Shown: one piece after another, positions 51,372 through 59,255 of the stretch
Numbering within the stretch: the first letter of the stretch is position 1
Layout of the letters: each line of letters opens with the position of its first letter
DNA from: Lutimonas halocynthiae
Lineage (GTDB): Bacteria; Bacteroidota; Bacteroidia; Flavobacteriales; Flavobacteriaceae
Assembly: GCF_030409835.1 (NCBI RefSeq)
Contig: NZ_JAUFQO010000004.1
Coordinates: 992,001-1,056,000, forward strand
DNA: 64,000 bases
Reading direction: 5' to 3'
Translations under genes and position numbers: made by a program
The notes under the pieces: model-generated
Databases searched by the model: none
What the model was told of the DNA's origin: nothing
Seen by the model: only the letters and a program-made list of their open reading frames with translations

Positions 51372-51548
51372 TCTATAAAACAAAAAAACCTCAGTGTGTA
51401 CTGAAGTTTTTCTCTTCGAAGTGTTAAGTGTTAAGTGTTAAGTGTTAAGTGTTAAGTGAAAAATAATTCTTTCTTCATCAAACGGAATTACTTAATCCTT
51501 AGAACTTAAGACTTAGTCCTTATTGTTGCGGTCTGGACGGGACTCGAG
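51372..51548 (-). repeat. Att-like repeat R10 with complete terminator and tRNA-Asp 3' relic
   Basis: This copy keeps the whole terminator hairpin (CCTCAG, six bases, CTGAAGTTTTT, about 51388-51412), as after the real tRNA. About six heptamers follow (51418-51458), then an A/T-rich spacer, a right arm of mixed heptamers, and the relic at about 51523-51548 (GCGGTCTGGACGGGACTCGA). It is the copy closest to the intact tRNA and the least degraded on the terminator side. Confidence 0.92.
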
Positions 51549-51683
51549 GTTTGTAATATTGAGTAGAATCTGGAACGTAACTAACCCGTCTTATTACATA
51601 TAATAAAAAGATAGTTGATTAAAAAATCATTAAATCTCATGTATTTTATATTCATGTAATAGTTATAAATATTTGACAAAGTG

Positions 51684-53471
51684 TTAGTCGCACCCTGGAT
51701 GCCCCTGTTCACCAGAAAAATCAAGCTCTAATCCATACTTTTCTTCTATGCCATCCTCTTCATTCGGATCATGGGAACTATCAAAAACCTCTTTCCCAGC
51801 AAGGATCGTTTTTAGGACTTTTGTTGCGCTAATTTCCTCCACCGGTATTTCAAACAGGTTCTGATCAAGAATGATTATATCAGCATATTTCCCTATCTCT
51901 AAAGAACCCACCATATCTTCCATATTCATAATATAGGCAGAATTTAAAGTCATTGCTTTTATTGCTGAAGGCAGATCAATTGCTTCATTTAAGGCAAGGG
52001 CTTCTTCATCTTTACTTGGATCTTTTCTTGTAACTGCACCTTGTAGTCTTGTAAAAGTATCTTGCCACATAAGCGGCCCATCAGAGCCCATTGTAATCCG
52101 TCCTCCATTATCTATAACAGATTTCATAGGATACCACCGGCTCATCCTTTCCGGCCCGAGAAGTGGTGTTACTGCCTTGGTATAGGCGGTTTGAAACCAG
52201 ACTACAGGAGAAAATTCGGCTGTAATATCTAAGTCTTTTAATCTTTTATAGTCATCTGGGTCAATCAGAGATGCATGTGCTAATTGATGACGTGCATTGA
52301 CTTTACCGTGTTTCATCTTCACACGATCAATGGCATCAATAAGCTGCCTGTTAGCAGCATCTCCGGTAGCATGGGCAGAAATCCCGAGCCCCATCAAATC
52401 GAACTTTTCAACTTCTGTAAAAAGGTCATCATCATTTGGAAATACAGGTAGTCCCCGGCTGTCTGTTCCCAAATAGGGCTCAAGCACATATCCCGTTGTT
52501 CCCACATTTCCATCAAGAGATAACTTCACAAACTCAGTCTTGATCATATCAGATGAAAAGCGGCCTCGCTCGTTTATCATTTTCTCCTGTTCTTCAATAG
52601 GCATAGGTTCAAGTGGGCCTTTCCAAGTCCAGGATAAAGCAATTCTCGCATTAAGATTACCTTCTTTTTCAAGATCTTGCGCTGCTATTGCAATCGGATT
52701 TTTTGCATGCTGTTGTTTTACTGAAGTAACTCCAATTGAATTAAGGAATGCAATGGTGGCTTGTAGGCCCTGCTTGTGCTTTTCGGGTGATAGTTGAGGA
52801 TAATGCTTCCAAGCCCAAATACCGGCTGCCATTTCTCTAAAATACCCTGTTGGCTCACCATTTGAGTCCTTGTCGATTGTGCCACCCTCTGGTGTTGGAG
52901 TATTGGCATCAATTCCTTCCATTTCAAGGGCTTTGGAATTTAATAATCCTTCATGCTCCGTGTCAGAAAGAATGACTACAGGGCGGTTGGGTATAACTTC
53001 ATCAATGAAGGCTTTAGTTGGAGAAGAATTGGGAAACATATCCTGAGGCAGACCTTGAGCGAACAACACTTTTAGATTAGGATTCTTATCAGCGTATTCT
53101 TTTAAAAGTTGCTGAAGTTCCTTTATTGACGATGCATTTGCCGAGAATGTGAGCAACTGGCCTCCAAGTATTTCTCCTTTATAGGCCTGTTCGATATGAA
53201 CATGAGGGTCGTGCAAGCCAGGCATAACAAATTTGCCCCCTAGATCAATGACTTTAGTGTTTTTTCCAATATTACCATCAATCTCATCATCAGTACCTAC
53301 AGATATAATCTTTCCATCTTTTATAGCAATAGCTTCTGCCCATGGTTGGGCTTCATTAACGGTGTAAATTTTGCCGTTTGTATAAATGGTATCTGCGGTT
53401 TCTTTAGGTGCTTTTGTACAGGCATGCACAAGTGTGAGTGCAAGTAAGAATAACGTTAATTTATTTTTCAT
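51684..53471 (-). CDS. Lipoprotein YtcJ-like amidohydrolase (Amidohydro_3)
   Basis: A 595-residue protein with lipoprotein signal (LFLLALTLVHACTKAP). The barrel motifs are HDPHVHIEQAY (HxH), HATGDAANRQLIDAID, HQLAHASLIDPDDY and GSDGPLMWQDTF; the C-terminal composite domain includes YADIIILDQNLFEIP. It has the same architecture as the 571-residue protein at 17535-19250 in islet D, but with modest similarity. The natural substrate is unknown. First gene of islet J; its stop is about 135 bases from the relic of R10. Confidence 0.9.
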   Translation of the reverse strand: MKNKLTLFLLALTLVHACTKAPKETADTIYTNGKIYTVNEAQPWAEAIAIKDGKIISVGTDDEIDGNIGKNTKVIDLGGKFVMPGLHDPHVHIEQAYKGEILGGQLLTFSANASSIKELQQLLKEYADKNPNLKVLFAQGLPQDMFPNSSPTKAFIDEVIPNRPVVILSDTEHEGLLNSKALEMEGIDANTPTPEGGTIDKDSNGEPTGYFREMAAGIWAWKHYPQLSPEKHKQGLQATIAFLNSIGVTSVKQQHAKNPIAIAAQDLEKEGNLNARIALSWTWKGPLEPMPIEEQEKMINERGRFSSDMIKTEFVKLSLDGNVGTTGYVLEPYLGTDSRGLPVFPNDDDLFTEVEKFDLMGLGISAHATGDAANRQLIDAIDRVKMKHGKVNARHQLAHASLIDPDDYKRLKDLDITAEFSPVVWFQTAYTKAVTPLLGPERMSRWYPMKSVIDNGGRITMGSDGPLMWQDTFTRLQGAVTRKDPSKDEEALALNEAIDLPSAIKAMTLNSAYIMNMEDMVGSLEIGKYADIIILDQNLFEIPVEEISATKVLKTILAGKEVFDSSHDPNEEDGIEEKYGLELDFSGEQGHPGCD

Positions 53472-53687
53472 AATTAAGTTCGGTAAGTTTGTGTAAATAT
53501 AAAAAAAAATCTATCATGATGCATAGGAATCATCGACCTGTCAGGTCTCAAGTTCTTATATATGTGCGTCTTTTACGGTCTGTTAAAATACCCGAACTGA
53601 ATAAAATGTTAATGCGCTATGCTTTTATTTCAGGCTGCATTTATCTTGACTATTATTCTTCTATGGCTAATAATCGAAATGCCTTGC

Positions 53688-54407
53688 CTAAAAATATCGG
53701 GATATGCTAAATTCAAAGCTTAAAATATCGGGAGACATTCTCACAAAGAAACTATCAGTATTTCCATTAGGTTCACCATTCATTTCGAAATCTTCCCATT
53801 GATAACCAAAACCAACCGGTCCTACTAAAATTTGAGTGGATAATTTAGGTGCCAGAAATAATTGAAGGCCTACATGAAGACCTATAGATATGGATCTTAC
53901 AGTTGACTCAGACAGTTCAGAAATTTCGTCGATGGTTCTGCTCGAATCTGTATTTCCAGCTGTAAAGAACAGACTGGGATCACTTATCAAAAATACTCTT
54001 TTAGAACCAAATAATGATTTACTGATGCCATAGAAAATACTAGTAACATATCTTCTTTCAAAACTAGTCGTATTTATAGTATCTCCAACTGCATTTTCGT
54101 ATTCGATACTTGTATCATCATTAATATATCTAAAACCGGCACCTATTTGCCTTCCATCTTTGACATTATAAGCAAAACCAAGTTTAATATTATATTTTAC
54201 ATTTTCTTCATCCAGAATATAATAAATAAAGGCGTCTTCATTTTTGGATGTATACTGACCGAAATTCATCCCAACGGTAAAGGCATAATTACCCTTGTTA
54301 AGACCTTCACTAGGGTTTATTGATAAAACTGAAGTACTGTCTTGTGCAAAACAAGGTGTCGAATAAAAGATGAGAGTTAATAAACAAAGGAGGAAATATT
54401 TTTTCAT
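53688..54407 (-). CDS. Exported outer-membrane beta-barrel-like protein
   Basis: A 239-residue protein with signal MKKYFLLCLLTLIFYSTPCF. The rest alternates amphipathic strands (YAFTVGMNFGQYTS, YNIKLGFAYNVKDGRQIGAG, YVTSIFYGISKSLFGSKRVF, SIGLHVGLQLFLAPKLS) and ends FEFSISRYF with a terminal Phe, typical of outer-membrane insertion. The family resembles the flavobacterial outer-membrane beta-barrel proteins with no assigned role. Its upstream region (54408-54515) is duplicated before the carbonic anhydrase gene. Confidence 0.8.
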   Translation of the reverse strand: MKKYFLLCLLTLIFYSTPCFAQDSTSVLSINPSEGLNKGNYAFTVGMNFGQYTSKNEDAFIYYILDEENVKYNIKLGFAYNVKDGRQIGAGFRYINDDTSIEYENAVGDTINTTSFERRYVTSIFYGISKSLFGSKRVFLISDPSLFFTAGNTDSSRTIDEISELSESTVRSISIGLHVGLQLFLAPKLSTQILVGPVGFGYQWEDFEMNGEPNGNTDSFFVRMSPDILSFEFSISRYF

Positions 54408-54515
54408 TATTTCAGGTATTATTTATTCGTTTTTTATTTTGGCATAAAGCCTTCTGATTAACTGGGTTTTAATTCAGTTTATGATTTGTTATACTGTTCT
54501 TTTGAGGTTTGAAAT
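54405..54515. repeat. Duplicated upstream block, copy 1
   Basis: The ~110 bases upstream of the barrel gene (from CATTATTTCAGGTATTATTT, through CTGGGTTTTAATTCAG, to GTTCTTTTGAGGTTTGAAA) match 55362-55482 upstream of the carbonic anhydrase gene with scattered changes. Both include the start-proximal part, so a promoter/leader and the end of the preceding gene region were duplicated. Confidence 0.75.
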
Positions 54516-54518
54516 TAT

Positions 54519-55364
54519 TTAATGATTTAATACTGAAATATCATCTTCAACAATTTCATTGTAGATGAGTCTTCCATTTAAAGGTTGAACTTCTCGGTAA
54601 TTATCCTTTGGCATTAACTTTTGCAATATTTCTATTTGTGATGAAGATGCATAGGTTCGATCTTTAATAACTAACCAAAGAACACTTTCCGTGCATGGAG
54701 GAGTGGTGAGAGACCCTTCGTAGGTGTATAAGTTCAATGTGTCTTTACCATACATTTCCTGAAATGTGCTTCCGAAATAATATTTACCGTTTATTTCTTT
54801 GGTTTCACCAATATTTATTGGTAGATATTTTTCCAAAAAATCAAATGCGGGATCAGGTTCTCCCTGTTCTACAAGCATAGCAATTACTATATAAGAATTG
54901 GACTCTTCCGAATGATGAACCATGTGTACTTCTAGCGGATAGCGCACTCCATTTATTGTATGTTCAGATGGAGAGTGAAAGTGAAATTGTTTCAATTTGT
55001 ATTGATTGTCATGAAGTGATACAAAATCGCTATTGCTATCAAAGTTATATTGGATAGTGTGCCCGTTGTTTGTAATCGATTTTATAGTTGTTATGTCTTG
55101 ATATGATAAGTCTAATGAATCTTGGACAAGATTCCCTGGCTTTACATCTATATCGCTAATATTAACTGGGGATTGATGTTTGCCATCGCAAACAGATTGA
55201 TCTTCTAACTCGGCCCAATATTCTGGACCGCTTTCTCCAGCATAACTCCATTTTTCATGAGAACTTGACTTTGATTCTAGTTCTGTTGACTTGTTTTTGT
55301 TATTATAACGGCATCCTGAAAAACAGAAGAGCATAATAATGGCAAATAGAAATTTAGTTTTCAT
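54519..55364 (-). CDS. Alpha-type carbonic anhydrase, lipoprotein
   Basis: A 281-residue alpha-carbonic anhydrase with a lipoprotein signal (FLFAIIMLFCFSGCRY). It begins with WSYAGESGPEYWAELED and HQSPVNI, has two zinc His in LKQFHFHSPSEHTI and the third in LEVHMVHHSEE, and the conserved TYEGSLTTPPCTESVLWLV. It hydrates CO2 in the periplasm or at the cell surface. It lies between a barrel protein and a small lipoprotein in islet J, each preceded by similar leader DNA. Confidence 0.95.
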   Translation of the reverse strand: MKTKFLFAIIMLFCFSGCRYNNKNKSTELESKSSSHEKWSYAGESGPEYWAELEDQSVCDGKHQSPVNISDIDVKPGNLVQDSLDLSYQDITTIKSITNNGHTIQYNFDSNSDFVSLHDNQYKLKQFHFHSPSEHTINGVRYPLEVHMVHHSEESNSYIVIAMLVEQGEPDPAFDFLEKYLPINIGETKEINGKYYFGSTFQEMYGKDTLNLYTYEGSLTTPPCTESVLWLVIKDRTYASSSQIEILQKLMPKDNYREVQPLNGRLIYNEIVEDDISVLNH

Positions 55365-55482
55365 TATTTCAGGTAATATTTATTGCTTTTTCATTTTATT
55401 ATGGAAGACAACCTTCTGGCTACACTGGGTTTTAATGCAGTATAAGGTTTAGTGCAAATCGTTCTTTTGAGGTTTGAAAAAT
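55362..55482. repeat. Duplicated upstream block, copy 2
   Basis: Second copy of the ~110-base block described at 54405-54515: CATTATTTCAGGTAATATTT, ACTGGGTTTTAATGCAG and GTTCTTTTGAGGTTTGAAAA, at about the same spacing. It covers the start codon and upstream region of the carbonic anhydrase gene, about 960 bases from copy 1. Confidence 0.75.
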
Positions 55483-55486
55483 AATA

Positions 55487-55966
55487 TTAGAATACTCTTT
55501 CAAATTTACCCTCACTCAATTTAAATCTATGGTTTAATTCTTCCTTTAACGTTGTTTCATTAAAAAGAATTATCTCAAAACCATTATCAAAATCTTTCAC
55601 AACAAATCTATACTCCATGCTTTTTTCTACGACTATATCCATCCTAGTAGAAAATGTTTTGTTCGTTGTTGATTTTAATAATAGGCTTCCTAATCCTCCA
55701 ACAACTAAACCACTTCCAACTGCTGGCTGATATTCAAGACGGACTAATAAACTATGATTTCCTTCGTCAACTTCCGCACTATCTGCAAGATTAAACTTTG
55801 TTTTTTTACCATCGACTTCATCGATAAACATATCCACATATGCCTCAATTTTAGGAGGAAGAAATACAGCTGTGTTTTTTGTAGAAGAAAGGACTTTTTT
55901 TGATCCGGAACATGAAACTAAAATAGGTATTAACATGCAGAATAAAATTAACTTTTTAACTCTCAT
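55487..55966 (-). CDS. Small lipoprotein of unknown function
   Basis: From MRVKKLILFCMLIPILVSCS at 55966 the product is 159 residues, a lipoprotein with the lipobox ILVSC. The body is strand-rich (IEAYVDMFIDEVDGKKTKFN, EVDEGNHSLLVRLEYQ, TRMDIVVEKSMEYRFVV) with a glycine-rich stretch, GSGLVVGGLGSLLL, that could be a short membrane turn. The layout resembles periplasmic PEGA- or DUF-type beta domains, but I do not recognise a family. The first coding gene after tRNA-Asp in the array. Confidence 0.75.
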   Translation of the reverse strand: MRVKKLILFCMLIPILVSCSGSKKVLSSTKNTAVFLPPKIEAYVDMFIDEVDGKKTKFNLADSAEVDEGNHSLLVRLEYQPAVGSGLVVGGLGSLLLKSTTNKTFSTRMDIVVEKSMEYRFVVKDFDNGFEIILFNETTLKEELNHRFKLSEGKFERVF

Positions 55967-56142
55967 AATTCTTTTTTTTAATTTTTTACAACTAGATATC
56001 AAAACAAATATAAGATTTTTAGAAATAGTTAAAGGTAGGTCTTTGCTAGATCACAATAATTAGATGTAAGTATCCTATTATCAGACACCTAACCCCTAAT
56101 ACTCCTACTACCATCCCTTTAACCACACCTTTAGTGATAATT

Positions 56143-56176
56143 GATTGGAGATTGAAGATTGAAGATTGAAGATTTT
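56143..56176. repeat. Short heptamer tandem (GATTGAA)
   Basis: About four copies of GATTGAA in a row, 40 bases from the tRNA-Asp terminator. The period, seven, is the same as in the array repeats, but the sequence is different. Confidence 0.75.
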
Positions 56177-56211
56177 CGAATTTGGAAGTATGATTTAAAC
56201 GAAACCCTTGT

Positions 56212-56248
56212 AAAACAAAAAAACCTCAGTGTTTACTGAAGTTTTTCA
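56212..56248 (-). terminator. tRNA-Asp transcription terminator
   Basis: On the minus strand ACTTCAG, loop, CTGAGGT followed by TTTTTTTGTTTTA. It lies about 57 bases after the tRNA and is the parent of the terminator remnants found in the nine larger att-like repeats and at 6824. Confidence 0.85.
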
Positions 56249-56304
56249 TTAGCTAACTATCTAAGAGCGAACTCTTAATGTTAACAACACAACTATTTTT
56301 GTTG

Positions 56305-56378
56305 CGGTCTGGACGGGACTCGAACCCGCGACCCCCTGCGTGACAGGCAGGTATTCTAACCAACTGAACTACCAAACC
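56305..56378 (-). tRNA. tRNA-Asp (GTC)
   Basis: A complete 74-nucleotide cloverleaf on the minus strand: acceptor GGTTTGG/CCAGACC (one G-U pair), D-arm TAGTTCAGTTGGTTAGAATA, anticodon arm CCTGCCTGTCACGCAGG with anticodon GTC, T-arm GCGGG-TTCGAGT-CCCGT, discriminator G. CCA is not encoded. Its 3' part is the sequence found ten more times in the window, and the accessory array begins on its 3' side. It is preceded by a near-perfect Bacteroidota promoter and followed by a terminator. Confidence 0.97.
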
Positions 56379-56414
56379 GTTGCTAAATTAGCGTCGCTTA
56401 TTGCTAAGCAGGTG

Positions 56415-56445
56415 CAAATATAAATCTGTTTTTTGATTTGTCAAA
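56415..56445 (-). promoter_or_regulatory. Bacteroidota-type promoter of tRNA-Asp
   Basis: On the minus strand TTTG, 19 bases, TATATTTG, an exact match to the Bacteroidota sigma-ABfr consensus (TTTG-N19-TAnnTTTG), about 36 bases before the tRNA 5' end. Confidence 0.8.
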
Positions 56446-56461
56446 AGGAAATCGTTTTTTT

Positions 56462-57385
56462 TTAGAGAAATTTACTTCTTCTCACCATATAAGTCGTTAA
56501 AATCTGGTTAAAGCCATCATGTATATCAACAGGTACATAGTCAATATTGTATTGCATACACTTGTATTTGAGGCTTTTAAAATACTCCTCCACCTTTGAA
56601 CGATAGGCCTCTTTAACATTTCCGGCAAAAAGATTAATTTGCTCTCCAGTTTCAACATCTACGTATTTTCTGGGTAAATCATCAAAATCGAAACCCAATT
56701 CTAACTTTCCATCATAAGTATGGAACAATACTACCTCGTGTTTGTTGTACTTTAAATGACGGAGCGCAGCAAAAAGATCTTCTTCATTCTTATCAGCCTG
56801 AAACATATCTGTGAATAAAAAGATCAATGAGCGTCTGTGAATCTTTTCAGCTACCTCATGAAGTACTTTGTAGGTATCAGTAGTGCTGTTAGATCCCTTT
56901 TGCAGGGCTTGTTCAAGCTGGTTGAGCAGCATCCTTCTATGCTTCTCATTACCCTTTGCCGGAGCAAAATATTCACTTTCCTTGGCATATAAACTCAATC
57001 CAAAAGCATCACGCTGTCTTTTTAGAATTTCCATCAGAGCGGCTGTGGCCAAAACTGAGAATCCTATTTTATTATAAGAGTCGGCATTGATGCTATCCAT
57101 TTCAGGAAAATGCATGGAAGCAGAATTATCAATAATGATATGACTCCTTAAATTGGTTTCTTCTTCGTAACGCTTTACAAATAACTTTTCTGTTTTGGCA
57201 AAAAGCTTCCAGTCAATATGCCTGGTGCTTTCTCCTTTGTTGTATAAGCGATGTTCGGCAAATTCAACTGAAAATCCGTGGAAGGGGCTTTTGTGCATCC
57301 CCGTGATAAACCCTTCTACAACCTGTTTGGCAAGTAGCTCAATGTTAGGGACTCCATCCACTAAGTTCAAATCAGCTTTCTTCAT
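56462..57385 (-). CDS. DUF58-family protein
   Basis: A 307-residue cytosolic DUF58 protein (PF01882). The signature segment RLYNKGESTRHIDWKLFAKT at about 47-66 and the VWA-like IIIDNSASMHFPE (MIDAS type) are clear, as is FLFTDMFQ. Homologues work in gene sets with MoxR ATPases and VWA proteins, as parts of chaperone-like or stress-related complexes. Its MoxR partner is not in the window. It lies on the chromosomal side of tRNA-Asp and is probably ordinary core genome. Confidence 0.93.
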   Translation of the reverse strand: MKKADLNLVDGVPNIELLAKQVVEGFITGMHKSPFHGFSVEFAEHRLYNKGESTRHIDWKLFAKTEKLFVKRYEEETNLRSHIIIDNSASMHFPEMDSINADSYNKIGFSVLATAALMEILKRQRDAFGLSLYAKESEYFAPAKGNEKHRRMLLNQLEQALQKGSNSTTDTYKVLHEVAEKIHRRSLIFLFTDMFQADKNEEDLFAALRHLKYNKHEVVLFHTYDGKLELGFDFDDLPRKYVDVETGEQINLFAGNVKEAYRSKVEEYFKSLKYKCMQYNIDYVPVDIHDGFNQILTTYMVRRSKFL

Positions 57386-57454
57386 AATTCAAAAGTAAGC
57401 AGAAATGTTCAATTAGTGATTGGCTTGGATAGATAGAATAAATAGTTCCAAACC

Positions 57455-57492
57455 AAAAAAAGGTTTGACCTATGAAAGATCAAACCTTTTAT
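57455..57492 (-). terminator. Bidirectional terminator after trxA
   Basis: AAAAGGTTTGA, loop, TCAAACCTTTT with A-run and T-run flanks, 20 bases downstream of the thioredoxin stop. Confidence 0.85.
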
Positions 57493-57511
57493 TTATTATA
57501 AAATGCTTTGC

Positions 57512-57829
57512 TTAAATAAGCGCATTCAATTTTTCAGTATATACATTCTTTGGTGCTACGCCAACTTGTTTATCAGCTACTTCTCCACCTTTAAAGATCA
57601 ACACAGTTGGGATATTTCTAACCCCATATTTTGCAGCAAACTCTTGATGTGCATCAACATCAACTTTTACAATATTCGCTTTTCCATCAAAATCTTTATC
57701 TAATTCCTCAACGATTGGAGCTAACATTCTACATGGTCCACACCAAGCAGCCCAAAAATCAACCAAAACTGGCTTATCCGAATTTAATACAAGTTCCTCA
57801 AAATTAGCATCTGTTACTTCTACTGCCAT
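57512..57829 (-). CDS. trxA: Thioredoxin
   Basis: A 105-residue thioredoxin with the active site FWAAWCGPCRMLAP (WCGPC at about 29-33), the cis-proline region VRNIPTVLIFKGGE and normal length. It reduces protein disulfides in the cytoplasm together with thioredoxin reductase, not in the window. It is a single-gene unit with its own promoter-like sequence upstream (TATTTTTG at 57870-57877, minus strand) and a terminator downstream. Confidence 0.97.
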   Translation of the reverse strand: MAVEVTDANFEELVLNSDKPVLVDFWAAWCGPCRMLAPIVEELDKDFDGKANIVKVDVDAHQEFAAKYGVRNIPTVLIFKGGEVADKQVGVAPKNVYTEKLNALI

Positions 57830-58234
57830 AATTATATTATTTATTTGTTTTAAATCTTTTACTAAGATGCAAAAATAAGAAATTATTTCCCTCCATGAAT
57901 CATTTGGAAATCTATTTTTCTTATAGCTGTATTAAAAATAATGATGCGGTGATGTTATAATGCAATGATTTATTGAGTTCGTGGCGTTTGGTTTGAGATT
58001 TTTGAATTGCGAACCTGCTTGCCGCCAGGCAGGTATTCGAACAAGGAACTCCTGCCTCGCCGGCAGGCGGGCTGAATTACGAAGTGGCTTGTACAACCAC
58101 AATTATTCTTTGGATCGAAGCTTTAAAGACCCCTTTTTTTCCTAGAAAAACACACCCCTGGCCTATCGGCCCTCCCCTCTCAAGAGGGGAGTTTAATCCA
58201 ATCAAAACTTTGCTTAATGATTGCAGCATTAATA
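57830..58234. other. 405-base intergenic region with REP-like palindromes
   Basis: Contains the trxA promoter region, two REP-like elements (58014-58033, CCTGCTTGCCGCCAGGCAGG; 58051-58070, CCTGCCTCGCCGGCAGGCGG) and a perfect palindrome CTCCCCTCTTGAGAGGGGAG at about 58172-58191 (minus strand) after metF, which may end or stabilise the methionine operon transcript. No gene is seen. Confidence 0.65.
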
Positions 58235-59191
58235 CTAAAAAACCTGACTCGCTATCGCCTTAATATTATCCGACTTACCCATAGAATAATAATGCAATAC
58301 AGGTACTCCTGCAGCGATAAGTTCTTTAGATTGTTGAATAGCCCAATCAATACCAACTTGTCTTACACCAGCATTGTCTGTGCACTTCTCTATGTCTTTC
58401 ACTAAAGCATCCGGAAGGTCAAGGCTAAAAACCTGAGGTAACACGTTTAAATGGCGTTTTACAGCTACGGGTTTAATTCCCGGAATGATTGGCACATTAA
58501 TTCCCATCGCTTTAGCTGCCTCAATAAATGCAAAGTATTTGCTATTGTCAAAAAACATTTGTGTTACGACGTACTCTGCACCCGCGTCTACTTTTTCTTT
58601 AAGTCTTCTTAAATCAGCCTGCATACTTGGAGACTCCATGTGCTTTTCCGGATATCCCGCTACGCCAATGCAGAAATCAGCCTTATAGGTGCTTTCAATG
58701 ATTTCATGTAAATAACATCCTTTATTGAGGTCACTGATCTGTCTTACCAGGTCTGAGGCATAGTTGTTTCCTTCATTCTTTGGGATAAAATAAGCCTCAT
58801 CTTTCATGGCATCCCCTCTAAGGGCCATCACATTGTCAATTCCTAAATAATGACAATCTACCAAAACGTATTCTGTCTCTTCTTTGGTAAACCCACCACA
58901 TAATACATGTGGTACCGTATCAACCTGATATTTATTCATTAGTGAAGCACATATACCAACTGTACCAGGTCTCATTCGTGTTACTTTTTTTTCTAAAAGC
59001 CCTCCCGCTTTTTTAATATAGACATGTTCCTCTCTTGAGGTCGTAACATCAATAAACGGAGGCTTAAACTCCATTAATGGATTGATATTATCATAAAGTT
59101 TCTGAATATTCTGACCCTTTTGGGGAGGTATAATCTCGAATGAAAACAAGGTTTTATCCTTGGCGTTCTTAATGTGTTCGGTAACTTTCAT
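58235..59191 (-). CDS. metF: Methylenetetrahydrofolate reductase
   Basis: A 318-residue MetF: SFEIIPPQKGQNI at the start, VLCGGFTKEETEYVLVD, NVMALRGDAM, VAGYPEKHMESPS, VTQMFFDNSKYF and IPGIKPV all match the family. It reduces 5,10-methylene-THF to 5-methyl-THF with FAD, feeding methionine synthase. It is the last gene of the methionine operon, 64 bases after the MetH C-half. Confidence 0.97.
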   Translation of the reverse strand: MKVTEHIKNAKDKTLFSFEIIPPQKGQNIQKLYDNINPLMEFKPPFIDVTTSREEHVYIKKAGGLLEKKVTRMRPGTVGICASLMNKYQVDTVPHVLCGGFTKEETEYVLVDCHYLGIDNVMALRGDAMKDEAYFIPKNEGNNYASDLVRQISDLNKGCYLHEIIESTYKADFCIGVAGYPEKHMESPSMQADLRRLKEKVDAGAEYVVTQMFFDNSKYFAFIEAAKAMGINVPIIPGIKPVAVKRHLNVLPQVFSLDLPDALVKDIEKCTDNAGVRQVGIDWAIQQSKELIAAGVPVLHYYSMGKSDNIKAIASQVF

Positions 59192-59255
59192 TTGCTCTTT
59201 TTATAGTCTTTGTGAATCACTTCAGACTTATTATCTTTTTCTTTTATTAATTGAT

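Noticed and set aside
609-51548. tRNA-like stretches as functional tRNA genes
   Set aside because: Only the T-arm and 3' acceptor strand are present in each; there is no D-arm, anticodon arm or 5' acceptor strand. Only 56305-56378 is complete.
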